Source: Varroa destructor
Lineage: Eukaryota; Arthropoda; Arachnida; Mesostigmata; Varroidae
Reading direction: 5' to 3'
DNA: 64,000 bases
Assembly: GCF_002443255.2 (NCBI RefSeq)
Contig: NW_019211454.1
Span: 56,756,608 to 56,820,607 of the forward strand
Within the stretch, counting starts at the first letter, position 1. Each line of letters opens with the position of its first letter. The notes below the pieces were generated by a model. It saw only the letters and a program-made list of their open reading frames with translations, had not been told where the DNA came from and searched no databases. The position numbers and the translations under genes are program-made. Of this stretch, positions 48,672 to 62,430 are shown one piece after another.

Positions 48672-48698
48672 CATCGAGTCGTTGGTATCGACTCGATG
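48672..48698. repeat. Perfect 10-bp-arm hairpin
   Basis: CATCGAGTCG, a 7-nt loop TTGGTAT, then CGACTCGATG. Confidence 0.9.
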
Positions 48699-48699
48699 G

Positions 48700-50640
48700 A
48701 GGCGTTTATCATTCCTAAATCAACACTGCTATTGAGACAGCTATTAGTGTTGTTTTCGACGCACAGGCGTGCCATGTAGAAGTCACCCTGAACGTACGGA
48801 AATTTCGTCATAGACCAACAGCACTCATGCCATTGAAGAGAGCCAGTGATTTCAATGTAGTACTTAACGAGAACGTGCCGATCGATAACGGTAATTACAT
48901 AAGCGTTAGTACGCTTTACCTGGACGTCTTCCTACGGCTATGGCCATTTTGAGCGAGTATCGCTATCGGATATCAGACAAGCTGCAGACAATTCAAAAAT
49001 GTTGTTTGTGGAACGTTTAAACTCTATAATGTATATGTTCTTATGTTATTTTTACTGTTATAAGTCGAATTCTGCTACGAATTGCTAGATACACATGTGG
49101 CTATATATAAACAAATAAAAACTTACTGCCTCAAATACAGTTGCTTTTTATTATACTTAGTACATTAATTACAGGGCCATCGACAGAAATGAAGGGCGCA
49201 TAGGGGGAGAAAGTCAAGTGCTATCAATTCCGTAATGGAACCTACAACTTAATATGATCTTAATCGTTCTGTGGAAGTTCCGGCAGTTACAGAATACATT
49301 CAGGGGCTGGTTGACATTGTTAGGGTGTGCGTATATTTGTCTCGAATAATATCAGATGTACAAGTTAAGCTTCTATGAGAAAATCGTAGATGCGGCTCGT
49401 TTTGTATGGGATGCCTGTTTCTATTGCTTAGACAGATGAGTGAGTATGAGGGTGGCTTTATCTGATTTTCGGGTTACTGGTAAAAACCTTTGCGGATCCG
49501 TCGTTTCCGAATTCGCATCCGAATGGATCGTTAGACAAAAGGAGCACAAGCTAAACAACAAAATTAATAGTACCATAGAGTAGTTAGGTTGTAGTTAGTT
49601 CGTAACGTAGAATCACTCACCCGAAATAGCTCTCCGTTTGCCCAGAGATAGAGATCACGATACAGATCTATGTAGAACTCCTACCTCTGGAACGCCAATC
49701 AGCTGCCGATAGTAGTGAATAGTGACGAGATGCACATGCGTTTCATAGGCCCGGGTATGATAGGCCACAAATGCCGTAACGCTCTATCTCGCCAGCAATC
49801 TATAAAACCATGAGTTTGACTAGTTCCACAGAAACTACAAACACTACGAGCGTTGTTGCTATTATTACTGCGGCAAGGAAACACGTGCAGGAAGACATCG
49901 GATACAACGCCAACCATTTAAACTCGTCGGATGGATAGATACAGTTTATTGGATGTAGTGCGAAGTGACTGAGCATCTGTACCCTGTAGTTCGCTAACCA
50001 CTGACCCAGTTATTTGGGCGGACATCTTGCTCCTTCACCAGTAGGATATTATAGGGCACCCACTGATGAAGCCTGAGCATGGCTAAAGATCGAATAGTTC
50101 GTCTATCCTGCTGGCTGAAAGATAGCAAAGGAGTAACGGGGTAAAGCGCGTGATGTATTCGATTTTAATAGCGCATACTTGCCAATAATCGACTCAACTT
50201 CGCTACAAACGTGTTTTGCTATGTTATCAAGTCACTCGCATCACCGTTATGGCGTTACACGGCCATGTATGAATCCCTGATCCATAATAGTATAAGCACC
50301 GATAAATAAAATTTGTAAGCGAAGATCGTCCCTTCGTTCTCGCATGCTTTCCCTTAATGCTCATACAGACTTATAAACGGGTCACGTGGTAGGAGTTGAT
50401 GAAAAGAATGGAAGCGGTATTGATGATTTTTTGAAAGTGAATTTGCTTAGATGCGTTAGGCAAAAATAGCAAAGGACTAAAAAACATTTTTTCGCTGAAG
50501 AAAAAATGTTTCAAAGTAAGTTTATAATCCCAGCCCTTATGGCTCTTTAATAATAAGAACGATCAATAATATAACCATAATTGATTTAAAAAAAAATGTC
50601 CTCCATATTGCACCGCAGAAAATAAATAAGCTATAAAAAC
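48700..50640. other. AT-rich intergenic, nothing recognised
   Basis: No frame above 72 codons and no recognisable element. Confidence 0.5.
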
Positions 50641-50649
50641 AAACGCCAG

Positions 50650-51900
50650 CGGTAAACACAGGTAAATCCCTGGCTAGCGCAAAATAACACGATTTAGGCG
50701 CAGACGAGCTTAGCAGGAAGCAATCCTGAACGAGCCACTGCCGCGTGTTGCCATCTTAGCTAATATAGTAGTTTCCACCAACAGGATCAGCAGTAGCACC
50801 GCCAGCGCTATTTGGCCACACGCCGAGGGGGCAACTGAACCCGGTACCTCCACCTTTCTCAGAGATGCTACCGCCAATCGAGCTGACGCCACGACATCCT
50901 TATGGCACCCCGCAGTAGCCAATCCACGCCTGCGTTGCTAGCGCGTTCAAATGGCGTCTGCTCAAGCGGAAGAGTCCGGCTGCCGCCAGCGACTTCACTC
51001 ACGCTCGCTGCACACGCTGCTGCTCTGATCTAACGACGCAGCCGCCGTCCGCCCTTTCCCCTTTTCTGCTGGCACCTTTCAAGCTTAGACTATGCTACGC
51101 GTCCCGCTGCCACGTCCCCGACTGCTTTTGGACAGCGACGACTTGGCCGACTGTGTGAGGGGCTACACGAGTACACGGCTGCTCCGAAGTTTTGCAAGCT
51201 GTCGTTCCAATTCCCCCGCAGACGACAGTATATGCGCAAGCGCTCCGAGCCCCGCAGAACCCCCTTGCCTCTTGTCTTCTTAGCCGCTCATGTAGTCAGG
51301 CAAGCAAGGAGGGACGCAGACTGACGCCTTGCAGGCGTGCTGCTTCTGCTGTTGGCTCGGCTGTTGCCGCTAGTGCAGGCAGTTGGTAGCGGATGGCAGT
51401 CGGTCGCCGTTGCCTAATATGAGGAATGTGGTAGCGGCGGCAGACACATTGCTGCAACGCCGATCCTGGGGGGCGAGGGCGGGTGGAGGGTCCAGCCACA
51501 TCGAATTTAATGTATCCATCGCGTCTCGTTTTGCTTCCATCCGTCGCCTTCAACTTCCGCCGTTCGCACCCCCTCCCCCTCACGCTCTCTTTCTCGCTTT
51601 CGTTCCCTGGGTCGCTCCCTGTCTTCCTTGCTGGAGGTCTGGCCAATGGGTGTGAGGGCTTGGCCCTTCTTACGAAACTCTCAACCCCAGGAAATCTCAG
51701 TCGGTGAACCCCATCTGCACCTGGCTGCTGCTGCCGCCAGTCTGTGCCGTCTATTCTCGGCAACCAGCAGGCAGGCAAACGGGAGACTTGTATTGCGTAG
51801 CGTGGCTTGATCGGTCGATCGGTCGGTTGGCAAACAAAATTCAGGAAAAGCATGATGCCAGACCAAAAGGCTGGCTAAGGACAGGTGGGGGATAGGGATA
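50650..51900. other. GC-rich island
   Basis: Among the most GC-rich stretches of the window, with Pro/Arg/Ala-rich frames on both strands (185 codons at 51296-51853 minus is the longest). Simultaneous openness of several frames argues for composition rather than coding. A TATA-like CTATAAAAA precedes it at 50631-50639 but lacks an initiator at the right distance. It could be a promoter-type island for a transcript I cannot identify. Confidence 0.35.
51468..51490 (+). other. Canonical G-quadruplex motif
   Basis: G tracts of 6, 3, 3 and 3 are separated by 3, 1 and 4 nt, fitting the strict G3+N1-7 rule on the plus strand inside the GC-rich island. Confidence 0.6.
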
Positions 51901-54900
51901 AAAAATAAAGAGAGAGAAAGAGATTGGGGGAGCAACAAGAAACTGCTGCTGCCTAACGTCAGGTTGTAGCTAAATTGAAATATTTCCACCGATTTTGACG
52001 GAAGGGGACGATGTGACCGGCGCCGAAGCCGTGCATGGATTGAAACAGTCTGGTAGTTTTCAGGGGTTCGGTCGACCCCTTTCCACGCCTTCGAAGTCCC
52101 TGTGAGTTTTGTGACACTGTTTGTCTAGAACCCAAACAGTTCTAAGACTTTAGCTAAAAGTGCTGCCACCGATGTCAGCGCCTTGAGGGGATCGTCTTTG
52201 ATGTGACGAAGCCAACGACAATCGCATCAGGAAAATCTAAATATGGTGGTCGAAAAAAAGGAAACTTTTGCTTTCAAAACACCCTTGTATACCTTGAGGT
52301 GGTGCCGTCACCTGCCAACTGTTGGGGTATTCGTATCATGCCTAAACACTGGCGTGTTATATACATCTTTTATTCATATTTGTTTACGTGTAGCAGTCTG
52401 CTCACGTATGAGAAACCACGACTACCAGTTAAAGGGACACAAGAGACGACACGAAGAATGGTCACCGTAAAAGCTGGCACCTATCTCCAACAAATCCTTC
52501 GAATCTTTAAGCGCGAGGTGACGCTACATCAATCGATTTCCGCTTATCGACAAAGGGGCAACATTACATTCAACATTGCTTTGGAACTGTACCTTGGGTA
52601 TTAATTTGTCCCCCCCACTATTGTCACCGTTATCATTCACCGGTCATACAAACTGATTTATAGAACAGGGCCTTAGCTATTATAAATTGTGCGCAAATAC
52701 GCACAGTTCTGTGGGATTAATGACTTGATCTTCGGTCCCGCTCTGCAGCCGGCCTATGCAACGTGTCGTAAGCAGCTGGCAGGCCTGTCGACTACCTCAG
52801 GTCCCGTTGCCGCCATCGTACTAGAAGTATGTGCTCGAGAGTGCCCCGTTAATGTGAATGCAGCCAGTAGTTCCCTACACTGTCCGAATGATGGGAAAAT
52901 TCACGGCAGACCTGGTCAGTGATGTTTGCATAGGATTCGGAAAAAGATGGCACAGAAAAGCACAGGAGGCTTTACAATTTCTAGACGATGCAGCAAGGTT
53001 GCGCGTTAGAGGGGAAGGCAATGAGGCAGCCATATTTGGGTCACACGAAGGTTTACCCGGGTCATAGCTAGATGGGCATAATCGTGTTTGTCTTGAATAT
53101 AACGATATGAAGTTTCAATAAAGAATATAAGATTTAGAGATGGGTGAAACTCAGCTGAGCTCCCTCTACATGAACGTGAATTTTGTTGAAGACTTTTTGC
53201 TAGTCCCATTAAATGAGTACATCATACAAAAAACATATGTCACACTATTGCAAGGCAAAATACAGCAGAAACAAATGTTTCTTCTCTTGTTTTGGTCGAA
53301 AAAGCATCGTAGATCTATTGTAAATTTATTCGAAAAACACATTACTGAATGAACGTTCGTAATTGACAGCTCAGTTTTTTATGAGCCCGCTAAAACTCGG
53401 ATCCATTTCCGCTTCTGGGAATACACAGCTGAGCTGTATGGACCGATTTATATCGTCTCTAATTTAGATTGGATTACCTGATGATTGGTTTTCTATTGGA
53501 GTCTCTTGTCGTTTTCTTTCTAAGAGGGAATGCATGGCTTCAGATACTAACGTAGGTCCTCGCTAACATACTTGAGCTTGGCCTGAGTACCAAGAACATC
53601 TCAGTATTGTATATAGCGTCAATGAAGGGCAACGATAGGTAATTTATTTCGGCCGACATGTTCTATGAAAAAAGATCGGTAGACCAGTTCACTTCAGGTG
53701 GAAGTTAAGACACCGTGTTTTTTTTTCAATAAATGAAAAAATAATAAGGAAACGTAATCGAACATTATGTCTTGTCTGCGTAACTCACGATGGGAGCAAA
53801 AGCTATACTACTGAACATATAACACCTATTACATTTTATATGTTTTGACATTGGCACGATACACCGCTTGAGTGACGGTATCAGATAGAACTGCAGATTT
53901 AGATCAACCTAAATTTAATGCATTTAAGTGCAGTTAAATATTTAGCTCCAATATGTCGGCCAATCGTATGATAACACCATAGTAATCTTCAGATAAAAAT
54001 TCTTGTTAATTCATTCGATCGAAATACAACGGTTTTCAGAACTAATGTTTACCCGATCGCCAGACATCCCGATGTCGAAAAAATCCTTCGTTCAAAAGTG
54101 TTTTCTGTAACAGCATTCTAATAGAGCTCGTCGGACTTGATCGGAAGTGAGTATATCGAAAAGAGTAGGCGCTACAGCGAACTTCGGGCCACCGACTGTC
54201 GAATAGCGGTTGGATCGTCTCGTAGAGATATCCACAGCGGCAGATGACCTGGTTCTTCCAGTGCCGCAGTGAGCTGGCCAAGTCGTCGCCTCGTGGGGTG
54301 AGTCCACTATGCATGTGTATTGCACGCAGTATCTACTAGTGGGTCAGTCAATGAACCCATCACGAATGGGCCATTTCTACAGTATGGTGTGAATAACTAA
54401 TGAGGAAAAGAGAAATTCAGATTATAGTCAGACCGTTCATCCGGCCACCGAATAACTGTCCTAGCAGACAATCAAACCAACTGGGGTGTTTGTTCCCGCG
54501 GTCAGTAATCGGAAGGACGATGACCAGCAGCTAACATAAGCCCGTCACCGGTGGTCGACATTTGTTAGTAGGATACCTTGTTAATGGTAGAAACCTTCAC
54601 GTTTGCTCGCTGTCACAAGGACCAACCTTTAGGACATCCGTCGATAGGATTTAATAACAATTGTAATTAATAACAATATAGCTATACGCGAATTAAATCA
54701 ACATTTTAAACAAGAGCAAGATCCAGTTATCGAGGCACAGGTACTTCCGAAAGGCGAATAGAACGAAAATATGATCTAAGAAATTTCATTGCTGAGCTTA
54801 GTCAGTTAAAATGTACTCAACGAGTTGCGGTTAAAATATTTTGTTGCGAAGCTCGATTTTTTTCTGCAACATGTACGACGATACAGTTACAACTTGATTT

Positions 54901-57490
54901 GAAGTTAGTGGGCTTTCAGAACTGAAACCACCTATTATACAATAGCTAACCTTGTTCGCTTTTGCTTAAGTTAAGGTGTCTGCTTTAGGTTACCTGTTTC
55001 AAGTATTACTTATCGATATCTGAACAGTGTGTTTTCCCTCTAAGTTAAAATGTTTTTGCCTCTTGTCTTAGGTCAATTCGATAACGGTGACCTACATGTA
55101 TCCTTTACCCCCCTTCCTTAATTACTCCTGTCATCTCTTATACAGCCTTATAATAGCATCGCGTTGAACAGTTTCTTCACTTTCACCCTATTGGTCACAC
55201 ATTTAGTTCTTCACTTACCACGGCGATCAGAGCCTATCCTAAATAACCTCAGCAACCCTCGAGCTGTTCCTTTCAACTAATACTGATCTCAATGATGACG
55301 ACCGCTACCTTGATCGAAGCTATTATCCACATTATCGTACCCACTTTTTGCGTACCTTCCGCAAGAATTTGAGCTATATATCGTAATACAAACAGTTCTT
55401 TTCCTCATACTATTGAAAATATATTTCAACAGAAAAGTCGAAACAATTTTCGTTTGGCCGTATTACCGTTCATCCTGGTGTGTGACTCGACGCATGTTTC
55501 TTTAAACCTCAGTTAGTGCTAGCCCAGTGCATCGTTTCTTCGTTTACTAGGTGTTTTCTTCGACGTGCGTGCTCGTTCTTCTACCAGCGTTCTTCTCGAG
55601 TTCTCTGTGAGGGATCATCTGCAGCTTAACTTCCGACGCAAATCAAACGATTGCATATCAGCGATACGGATACTCGACGCTACCTCAATTATTACGGCGA
55701 GTTCGACGCCGTGACTGCTAACGCCGTCGGCCGCTGAATAAGGCAGAAAAAGATAAGGCTTGCTTACCAGAAGGCTGCACTACGCCTGCCATTCACGACA
55801 AAGTGTCGGCGTCAGGAACGACACTGTACGGCGTTGCTATTGTAAGAACATGGAATATCTGCCACGTAAGAACTTACGGACTCAGACAGCTAGCAACGAG
55901 CGAGATGGCTGTTTCAAGAAAAAGACCCAGACACCTGCAGATCGTGATGGGGCACAAAGAAGAATGGGGCTGTAGGACGAAATAAAAAATACGGAGTGAT
56001 ATTTGATATTGGAAAATTAATCCTACTGCTCGATGAGGAAGTATGAAGCCACAAACGTATTTGACTAATTCTCCCAATGCAGAGTATTGCTTCGAATCTC
56101 TCGAACGTTTCTAAGAGAACTCAAAATTTACACAAACAGTTTTCATGCTCTATACTACCGTGGGCTTATTAAAAGGGTCATTAATATTTTACGGTTTATC
56201 GTGATAAGACGTAATGAACACTCCAGAATTCACTCGTACAAGATGACTTTCCTAATTTTGTGACGTATTAATCACTGGTTACTTGTATTATGCACTCGTA
56301 CACTCTACAGTTGTTTACAGTACGCTCTGTTTTAGTATGGTATCTTTAGAGGTAAGCAATCCCCGCCCGGGTGCAAAGATAACGTGTTTAGCTACTGAAA
56401 CCAGTACTTACTGACGTGATCTAGGTTGGAAACTGGGGCGTGGACGCACACTATGTTTTGTTCCATTAGTGGGAGCGGCCGCCTAAATCAATGTCTCGCA
56501 GTACGCTAAATCCAAAATATATACTTAAGTATAACTAGTACACTGATTTTTTTATGGTTTTCGTTTTCAAGTAAAGTCTTTATTAGAAGACGGACGTCCG
56601 CTAAAATCTCTTACGGTGGAGGCCAAAAAGATATGGCTGTACATTAGGGCAGATGAACCATAACTGCTTTTGAATGAAGGGGGTTCTCTTGTTATAAGCA
56701 CTCACGGAAAAACATGCGTGTGTGTGAGAGTGACTACCGATTTAAATTTGAAGCTACCTTGGCAAAATACTACATCGACCAGACGGAAAATGTTTGTTAC
56801 TTTCATATGGGCAGAGTGCAGGCGTCGCCCAAAGGCTACTTGGAAATTGTTCGCCTTTACAAGTAGACGATACCTTACAAACTGAAGTAACTTCGACAAC
56901 AATAAGCAATACGATATCAGATACACTAAGATATCATTGTGTATATTTACTCATGATATTGTAAAGTTCAAAGCTTCATAGATAGTTTATTGCCTTTTTC
57001 AACTCTAACCAGATCGCTGCTACACATCTATAGTTCGACATTTTTGGGAAATGTTTCCACGTGTTCGATTTGCGCGCGATATGAATTACGTAGAATATTA
57101 CTTGTTTTTTCTTGGTTTATTTTTCTTTTACATTTTTCAAAACCTCGAACAGATGCATCAGTTTCTATGAGTCGGTATATGTATATAATGTGAATTGATA
57201 ACGTCATCAATTCAAGTCCAACAACAGACTATATATACCCTGACGTGCCTAAATTGTGAGCAAACGTCAACATGCAAATTACAGATCTTTTTTTTTTTGC
57301 TGTCGCTGACCTCGTACATCTCTATCCCCATATACTGCCTACGACAAGCAAACGCTGGCGTATACGTGTAACCGTACGTGCCCCTGCTTATACCGTGCAC
57401 ATCGATAGGGTACTGTTAAGTACTTAACCGATGAGTATCCTCTTGATGCGAATACTCGTAATCGGCCTCGAGAGATCGTTTCGCCGCTTG
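51900..57490. other. Intergenic, nothing confidently recognised
   Basis: Successive plus-strand frames of 133, 77, 69 and 70 codons lie at 52203-53352, but none shows a known motif and I see no clear splice structure. 53.3-55.5 kb is AT-rich. A GC-richer patch with 60-71 codon frames lies at 55.5-56.0 kb. The rest to 57.4 kb is AT-rich. Confidence 0.4.
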
Positions 57491-57495
57491 TTGCT

Positions 57496-57666
57496 TTAGC
57501 TAACGGAAATGGTGGCAGTTTCCGTCTGTGGACCAGGTCGGGCGCATGTTATGGTGTCCACATGTGGCCACACTCTGCGTCTCGTTCTTAAGTCTCCTCT
57601 TATGTATTCTACCACCCTAGCCGTCACGATTGGTCCAGCTGGCATCGCCATTTTGCCAAAATCCAT
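57496..57666 (-). CDS. Possible 56-aa ORF, unrecognised
   Basis: A minus-strand frame opens at ATG (context CAAGATG) and ends with TAA. It has mixed, protein-like composition in an AT-rich neighbourhood, for example MAMPAGPIVTARVVEYIRGD. I recognise no family. TATAAAAAA lies 33 nt upstream of the ATG, too close to give a normal leader if it is the promoter. It may be chance, or a coding exon with a splice acceptor just upstream. Confidence 0.15.
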   Translation of the reverse strand: MDFGKMAMPAGPIVTARVVEYIRGDLRTRRRVWPHVDTITCARPGPQTETATISVS

Positions 57667-57709
57667 CTTGAGTAGTCTATTGGATCGCTGTTTTTTATAG
57701 TTCGATTAT

Positions 57710-60350
57710 TTCTCGCGACCGCTTGTGTGATTCAGTTGAGTATTGTCCCAGAAAGAACGATTACTGCATCTGCTTGAATAGTTCGCTGCGGGTCAGCTAA
57801 GACTGACCCAAAAAACAATGTCGCTTCCAGTTTCAGCTGAATTTAAACTTCCCATAGCTCACCATTGCACTAGCGTCTATTACAGTAGTTACTCTAGACG
57901 AAATATAAACCCACTGACTGACCAACTTTTTGTCTAAATACATTATTGTCAACTATGGAGGATCTTTTCTAGCAAACGCGTTTTACATCGTTAAATAGCA
58001 AGAATGTATTGAATTTTCTTTTTAAATAACCCGAACAATGTGTTTCTAATAATTCGCCCACCCTTTTTTTGTTTCAATAGGCAACATTTGATAGACTAAT
58101 GTGGACACAGATACCTTGGTAGTTACAGAAGATTTTTAATGCATTTCTGTAAATAATTCGACTCATCTGCTTCATTTAGACTATCGGGAATGGCCTGATT
58201 GTAGAAAATCTACAATCAGTCGTATTAGGTTTACAATTAACGCGACAAAACAGTGAGCGTAAAGATAGAGGTACAAAAGACACAAGAGGAAATGCTTGAG
58301 TCCGCTTTATATAATATATGCATTGAAACGCAGTTAAATCATTGCTGGTCTTTTTGCTGAAATGTTTTGCATCGACCCAGTGTGGTAAGTAGAAATGGGT
58401 TTTTTACATGTAGGGCAGTTAGCAGAACGCTCAATTTGTAACGAATACGTTAGCAAAGAAATAACAGCGAGGTAGGTATGTTGTCAGCTTTGTACGACGA
58501 GCGACCACAAAGGACGTTATCCAGGATTGGATTTTCATGTCTTAAATTTAGATGTTTCTATGATATATAGCACTGTGATTTCACTCAAATTTCCTAAGCC
58601 TGCAAGGAGCTCAGACTTTCAGCTGCTTTACAACCTCAAGTGTTAATTTATGTATGTTGTTGATCACAATCGTATTTGCACACGAGGAACACAAACCTTT
58701 TACAGAGTTAGAAGACTTGAGCCAACTTAGAGCAAGGTGCAATCAGGCCGCCTAATTAAAAAATAAGGTACAAGTTATATGGCGGCTCAAGGTCACCTGT
58801 TTCGTTGCTTTTTTAACAGCAGATGGAATTCCTAATTGAGCCTAGCGTTCCGTCTCAGCGTTAACGTCAACAACAATGAGAAGAGTAGATCGAAAGCAGT
58901 AACGACTCTTCGTGGCATCGCCATGAAATGGTCCAGTCTCGATTGAACAGCCTAACAACCGTTCGAAGCAGCCGCTCTGTTTCGACAGCTCTCACTTTGG
59001 TGGCACCTATAACAGTTAAACGGAACCCTTCGTCAAATATGTACCTCGGTACGATATACATTTACCTATCGAATATTATTTACCACTAACATAGGGAAAT
59101 GTTTGCGTTTAAAAACTATACCGGCTAATCTAACAAAAAACAGATATTTCAACATAATGGTTTGAAGGTATCTCAATGAAGCTACTGGCGGTTATAATTA
59201 ATCGATGTAACCACGATTTATTACGGTTACAGCTTCAATTCTTAGCGTAAGCCACCAACTTGTACTCTTTTAATTTGCAACTAAGCTTTTGATAGTAGAA
59301 GTAATAGCATCAAAACGTACGAACAGGTACAAACTTGTCAATGCCCTGCTTAAATACGCATAAAAAGTTGCCGGGCAGCAGATGAGAGGCCTCAAAAATG
59401 CAAGAGCTCAAAACGGCCAGTGTTTGAAAAACGTTAACTTATAAAGTTTATCTGGACGAATTTATTGGACTTGACAATTGATGACCCGCTCTCTAAAATA
59501 TCCATTAATTTCTGTATCGATGAAGAATGGCTTTTCGAACTATTCTAACGAATTTTGTAGCTCTTTAAAGCTAAACTCCATTAAGGATTCCTGGTTTGTT
59601 TCAAGGGGGTTTTCCTTCCAGATTTTCAGAAAGCTTACGAAAACTGACAATAATGTAGAGCGTTGATTTCGGGCGGGGGTTCGGTGAGCGCGAAGAGGTT
59701 AGATGACAGCCAATCTATTTCCACATTCTACTATTTTAAGATCGTGCTTTTCTCTTTTAGCATTTGCATGGTTGGAAGAACTTGGAGCAAATCGGGTTAC
59801 TAAGTCAACGTACCTTACTAGTTGCCACGATTACTAATTGAGAAATGCTTCTGACGGAACGGATCTATTTGAAAACATCGAATATATTCAATAACGCAAC
59901 AATTATACTTCTGCTAGAGGTTTCGCCAGATAAACGAATCAACTAGACATGCTCAATTGTTATTTGCTATACAGGGCAAAAACCCGGCGTCCACCGATCC
60001 GTTCGGCCAAATTCCTACTATAGATCGAATGTATCCGTAAGATGTATTTGAAGGATTTTCCACACAATAGCGATGTAGAAGCATGACATGCACAGATCCA
60101 TAGCACACTTCGCATTCACTTACGGATTGACTTGCTTCATACTCTTACGTATACCGGTAAGAACTCAACCCTATCGTGCATCGGATTCGCGCTACCTTCT
60201 AATGAGCGTACAGAGAATGAGTAAAAACGGCTAACCGACTAATAGAATTAGAAAAAGGGAGACAAATAACGGCTAGTAGTGGTTTCAAGATAATACGATG
60301 CTATAGTAGTAGAAGGGACCGCAGACTAAGCGACATCACCACAGGCGGCG
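57710..60350. other. AT-rich intergenic
   Basis: No frame above 64 codons. Contains the perfect hairpin listed at 58195-58219; nothing else was recognised. Confidence 0.5.
58195..58219. repeat. Perfect 11-bp-arm hairpin
   Basis: CTGATTGTAGA, a 3-nt loop AAA, then TCTACAATCAG, all within 25 nt. Confidence 0.9.
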
Positions 60351-62430
60351 TAACAAACATCATCAGCGATCTTCTACATTGTGGACAGCACCACTACCCT
60401 CGTCCACGGAAAAAAGTCGAATAGAAACAACATGAAAAAAGGAATAGATAATCTAGATGCAGTATTCAGCTGTTGTTCTCACCAGTGTTGCCCTTCCCCT
60501 TCTACTGCTGCCACCGTAGCGGTAACCTTTGTGTCCAATGCTCTTTCTACTGTTATTATTGTTGTTATTGTCCAGCTGTTGTTATTCAGTTACTCAGCTG
60601 GCACTGACAGATTGATACGTACATATATATAGGAGAATCGTGGAGTTGTTATCGTCGCTGCTGAAAAACAAAACAGCAAGAATTTATCGTTTGACGTAAC
60701 GGGGCGCACGGCCGATAAAAAGTGGACGAGAAAAGGGGGCTAGTCTACGAAAAGTAGGGAATCGAAGAGAATATGCTTCGCCGTCGTCGTCGTCATCGTT
60801 TTCATCGTCGTGTAATGCCGCAACAGCAGGCAAAAGCCAGCCAGTCGCTTACGGCTGCCGCTCTGGCTGCCTCAACCCTTGCTTTCACCTGGCGTCGTCG
60901 TCGCGGAGTCGACTTCGTTGCTGACATGTGTCTCGCCACCACCGTAAACAGCAGCAACATCAGCAGTCGCGCTGCTAGCAAAATAAGGCTGGAAAGGACC
61001 TTAAACAGGGACCAGCCTGGCCGACTGAACGGCCAGCTTAGAGCCGAATGTTAGCCTGCGACACCTAAATTGGTCGGCTGCTTTCTTGAGATTGCTATCG
61101 ATATCACTGTTTTTTTTCGTTATTGGGTCTGACATCTGCCTCTCGACACCACTCAGCGTCGTCATTGACGTTGCAATGTCTACCGGGCTCTACGCCTAGC
61201 GCGCATATAATCCGATCCACGCGAGACTTTAAGGCCTACCAGACAAGCTGCGCGCTCCAGTCGCAGATTGCCTTCGCAGGACCAGCATTTGCTTATATCA
61301 ACATGAAACCAGAGCGTTGGCTGGTTCGCCTGCTGCTGCTGCTGTTGCTAACGGGTGGTTCACATTGCTGATCTCCTAATGCCGATATGACGCTTGCCAA
61401 CTGCTGGCATTGGTGCATTACCACCGATTGGTCGGCCAATCGGCCCGGGTAGTCGACGGAGAAACCCATCTCGTTCCGACCCGTCTGGACCCGTAACCCT
61501 ACAATCGCCTGATTGTCTGGTAGTTCGCTGTCGATGTTTACAAGCGGCATGGACAAAACCGCCTGGTGCAATAAGGCGCTGCCGGCCTCCAAGATGTAGA
61601 GGTGGCATGTTACGTTATCGGTCTGACCGTATCAGGCCTCGAATGAATGACCCTTTAAGCTGCAGCTAAAAGGAACGATTTGCGTTTTCGCTTCAGCCGT
61701 TCGGCGTCGCAACCTCCCAATATAACAAATGATTTAGCGTTCCAGCAACAATTTATTCGTATCAAGAATACATGTGCTCAATACGCTAGCCTGAATGGGA
61801 AAAATGGTCCGTCATTAACCTATAATACGTTTTATGTGTGTTTTACAAAGCAGGAGGGCGCACTTGTAATACAGATGTGGGTGTGCTGGTCAGTCAACGC
61901 TTCCGAAAGCTTCAGCTTGCCTTCGGGCTTCTCCACGCTTAACTCAACTTTCACCGGTCTAATCGCATGATCTTGCCTTCCTGGTTAGCTGCTGCTGGCG
62001 CATGCATGACTTGAACGGCAAACGGCGGAAGTAGAAATCATTAGAAGTGGCAATCGGTAAACAGACACCATGAGGCCAGCACCACCCCCAGCTGCTGCTG
62101 CTGCCGTTGTCACAAGGCATTGTTCTCCTGCCGCTTGTGCAAAAAGTTATTCCAAATCATCACAACCCCCTCCATATAATAACATGCCTATTAAATATCG
62201 ACACTGTGACAGCGAACCCTCAAGCAGCACTACATTGCATACGGCTTCACAATACTTCACTTACCGAGATCGTAGCACCAACCAGCGATACTACATGCTA
62301 TACGGAGGGATTCGGACTGCCGGGCTGGGGGAGGCGCGAAGACGACGAACCCGTAAGTTGGCTATGTGAAAATTTGCTCTTGTCTCATGTAAACGAAGAC
62401 ACATCCAGACCTGTCAACCAATAATAGTTC
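60350..62430. other. Triplet-rich, GC-richer island
   Basis: Degenerate GTC/CAG/CTG triplets and overlapping frames of 80-105 codons on both strands (for example 60773-61054, 61293-61669, 62070-62424), none recognisable. A CTG run lies at about 61330-61345. Confidence 0.35.

Noticed and set aside
49291..49340. A fourth HLH helix 2 (peptide VTEYIQGLVDIV)
   Set aside because: The frame is closed by a stop shortly upstream with no helix 1; resemblance is superficial.
50631..50662. CTATAAAAA as a promoter for the GC island
   Set aside because: No initiator at the expected distance and no supported gene downstream.
51296..51853. 185-codon minus-strand frame as a gene
   Set aside because: It lies in the most GC-rich island with open frames on both strands; the Arg/Pro/Ala-rich product shows no motif.
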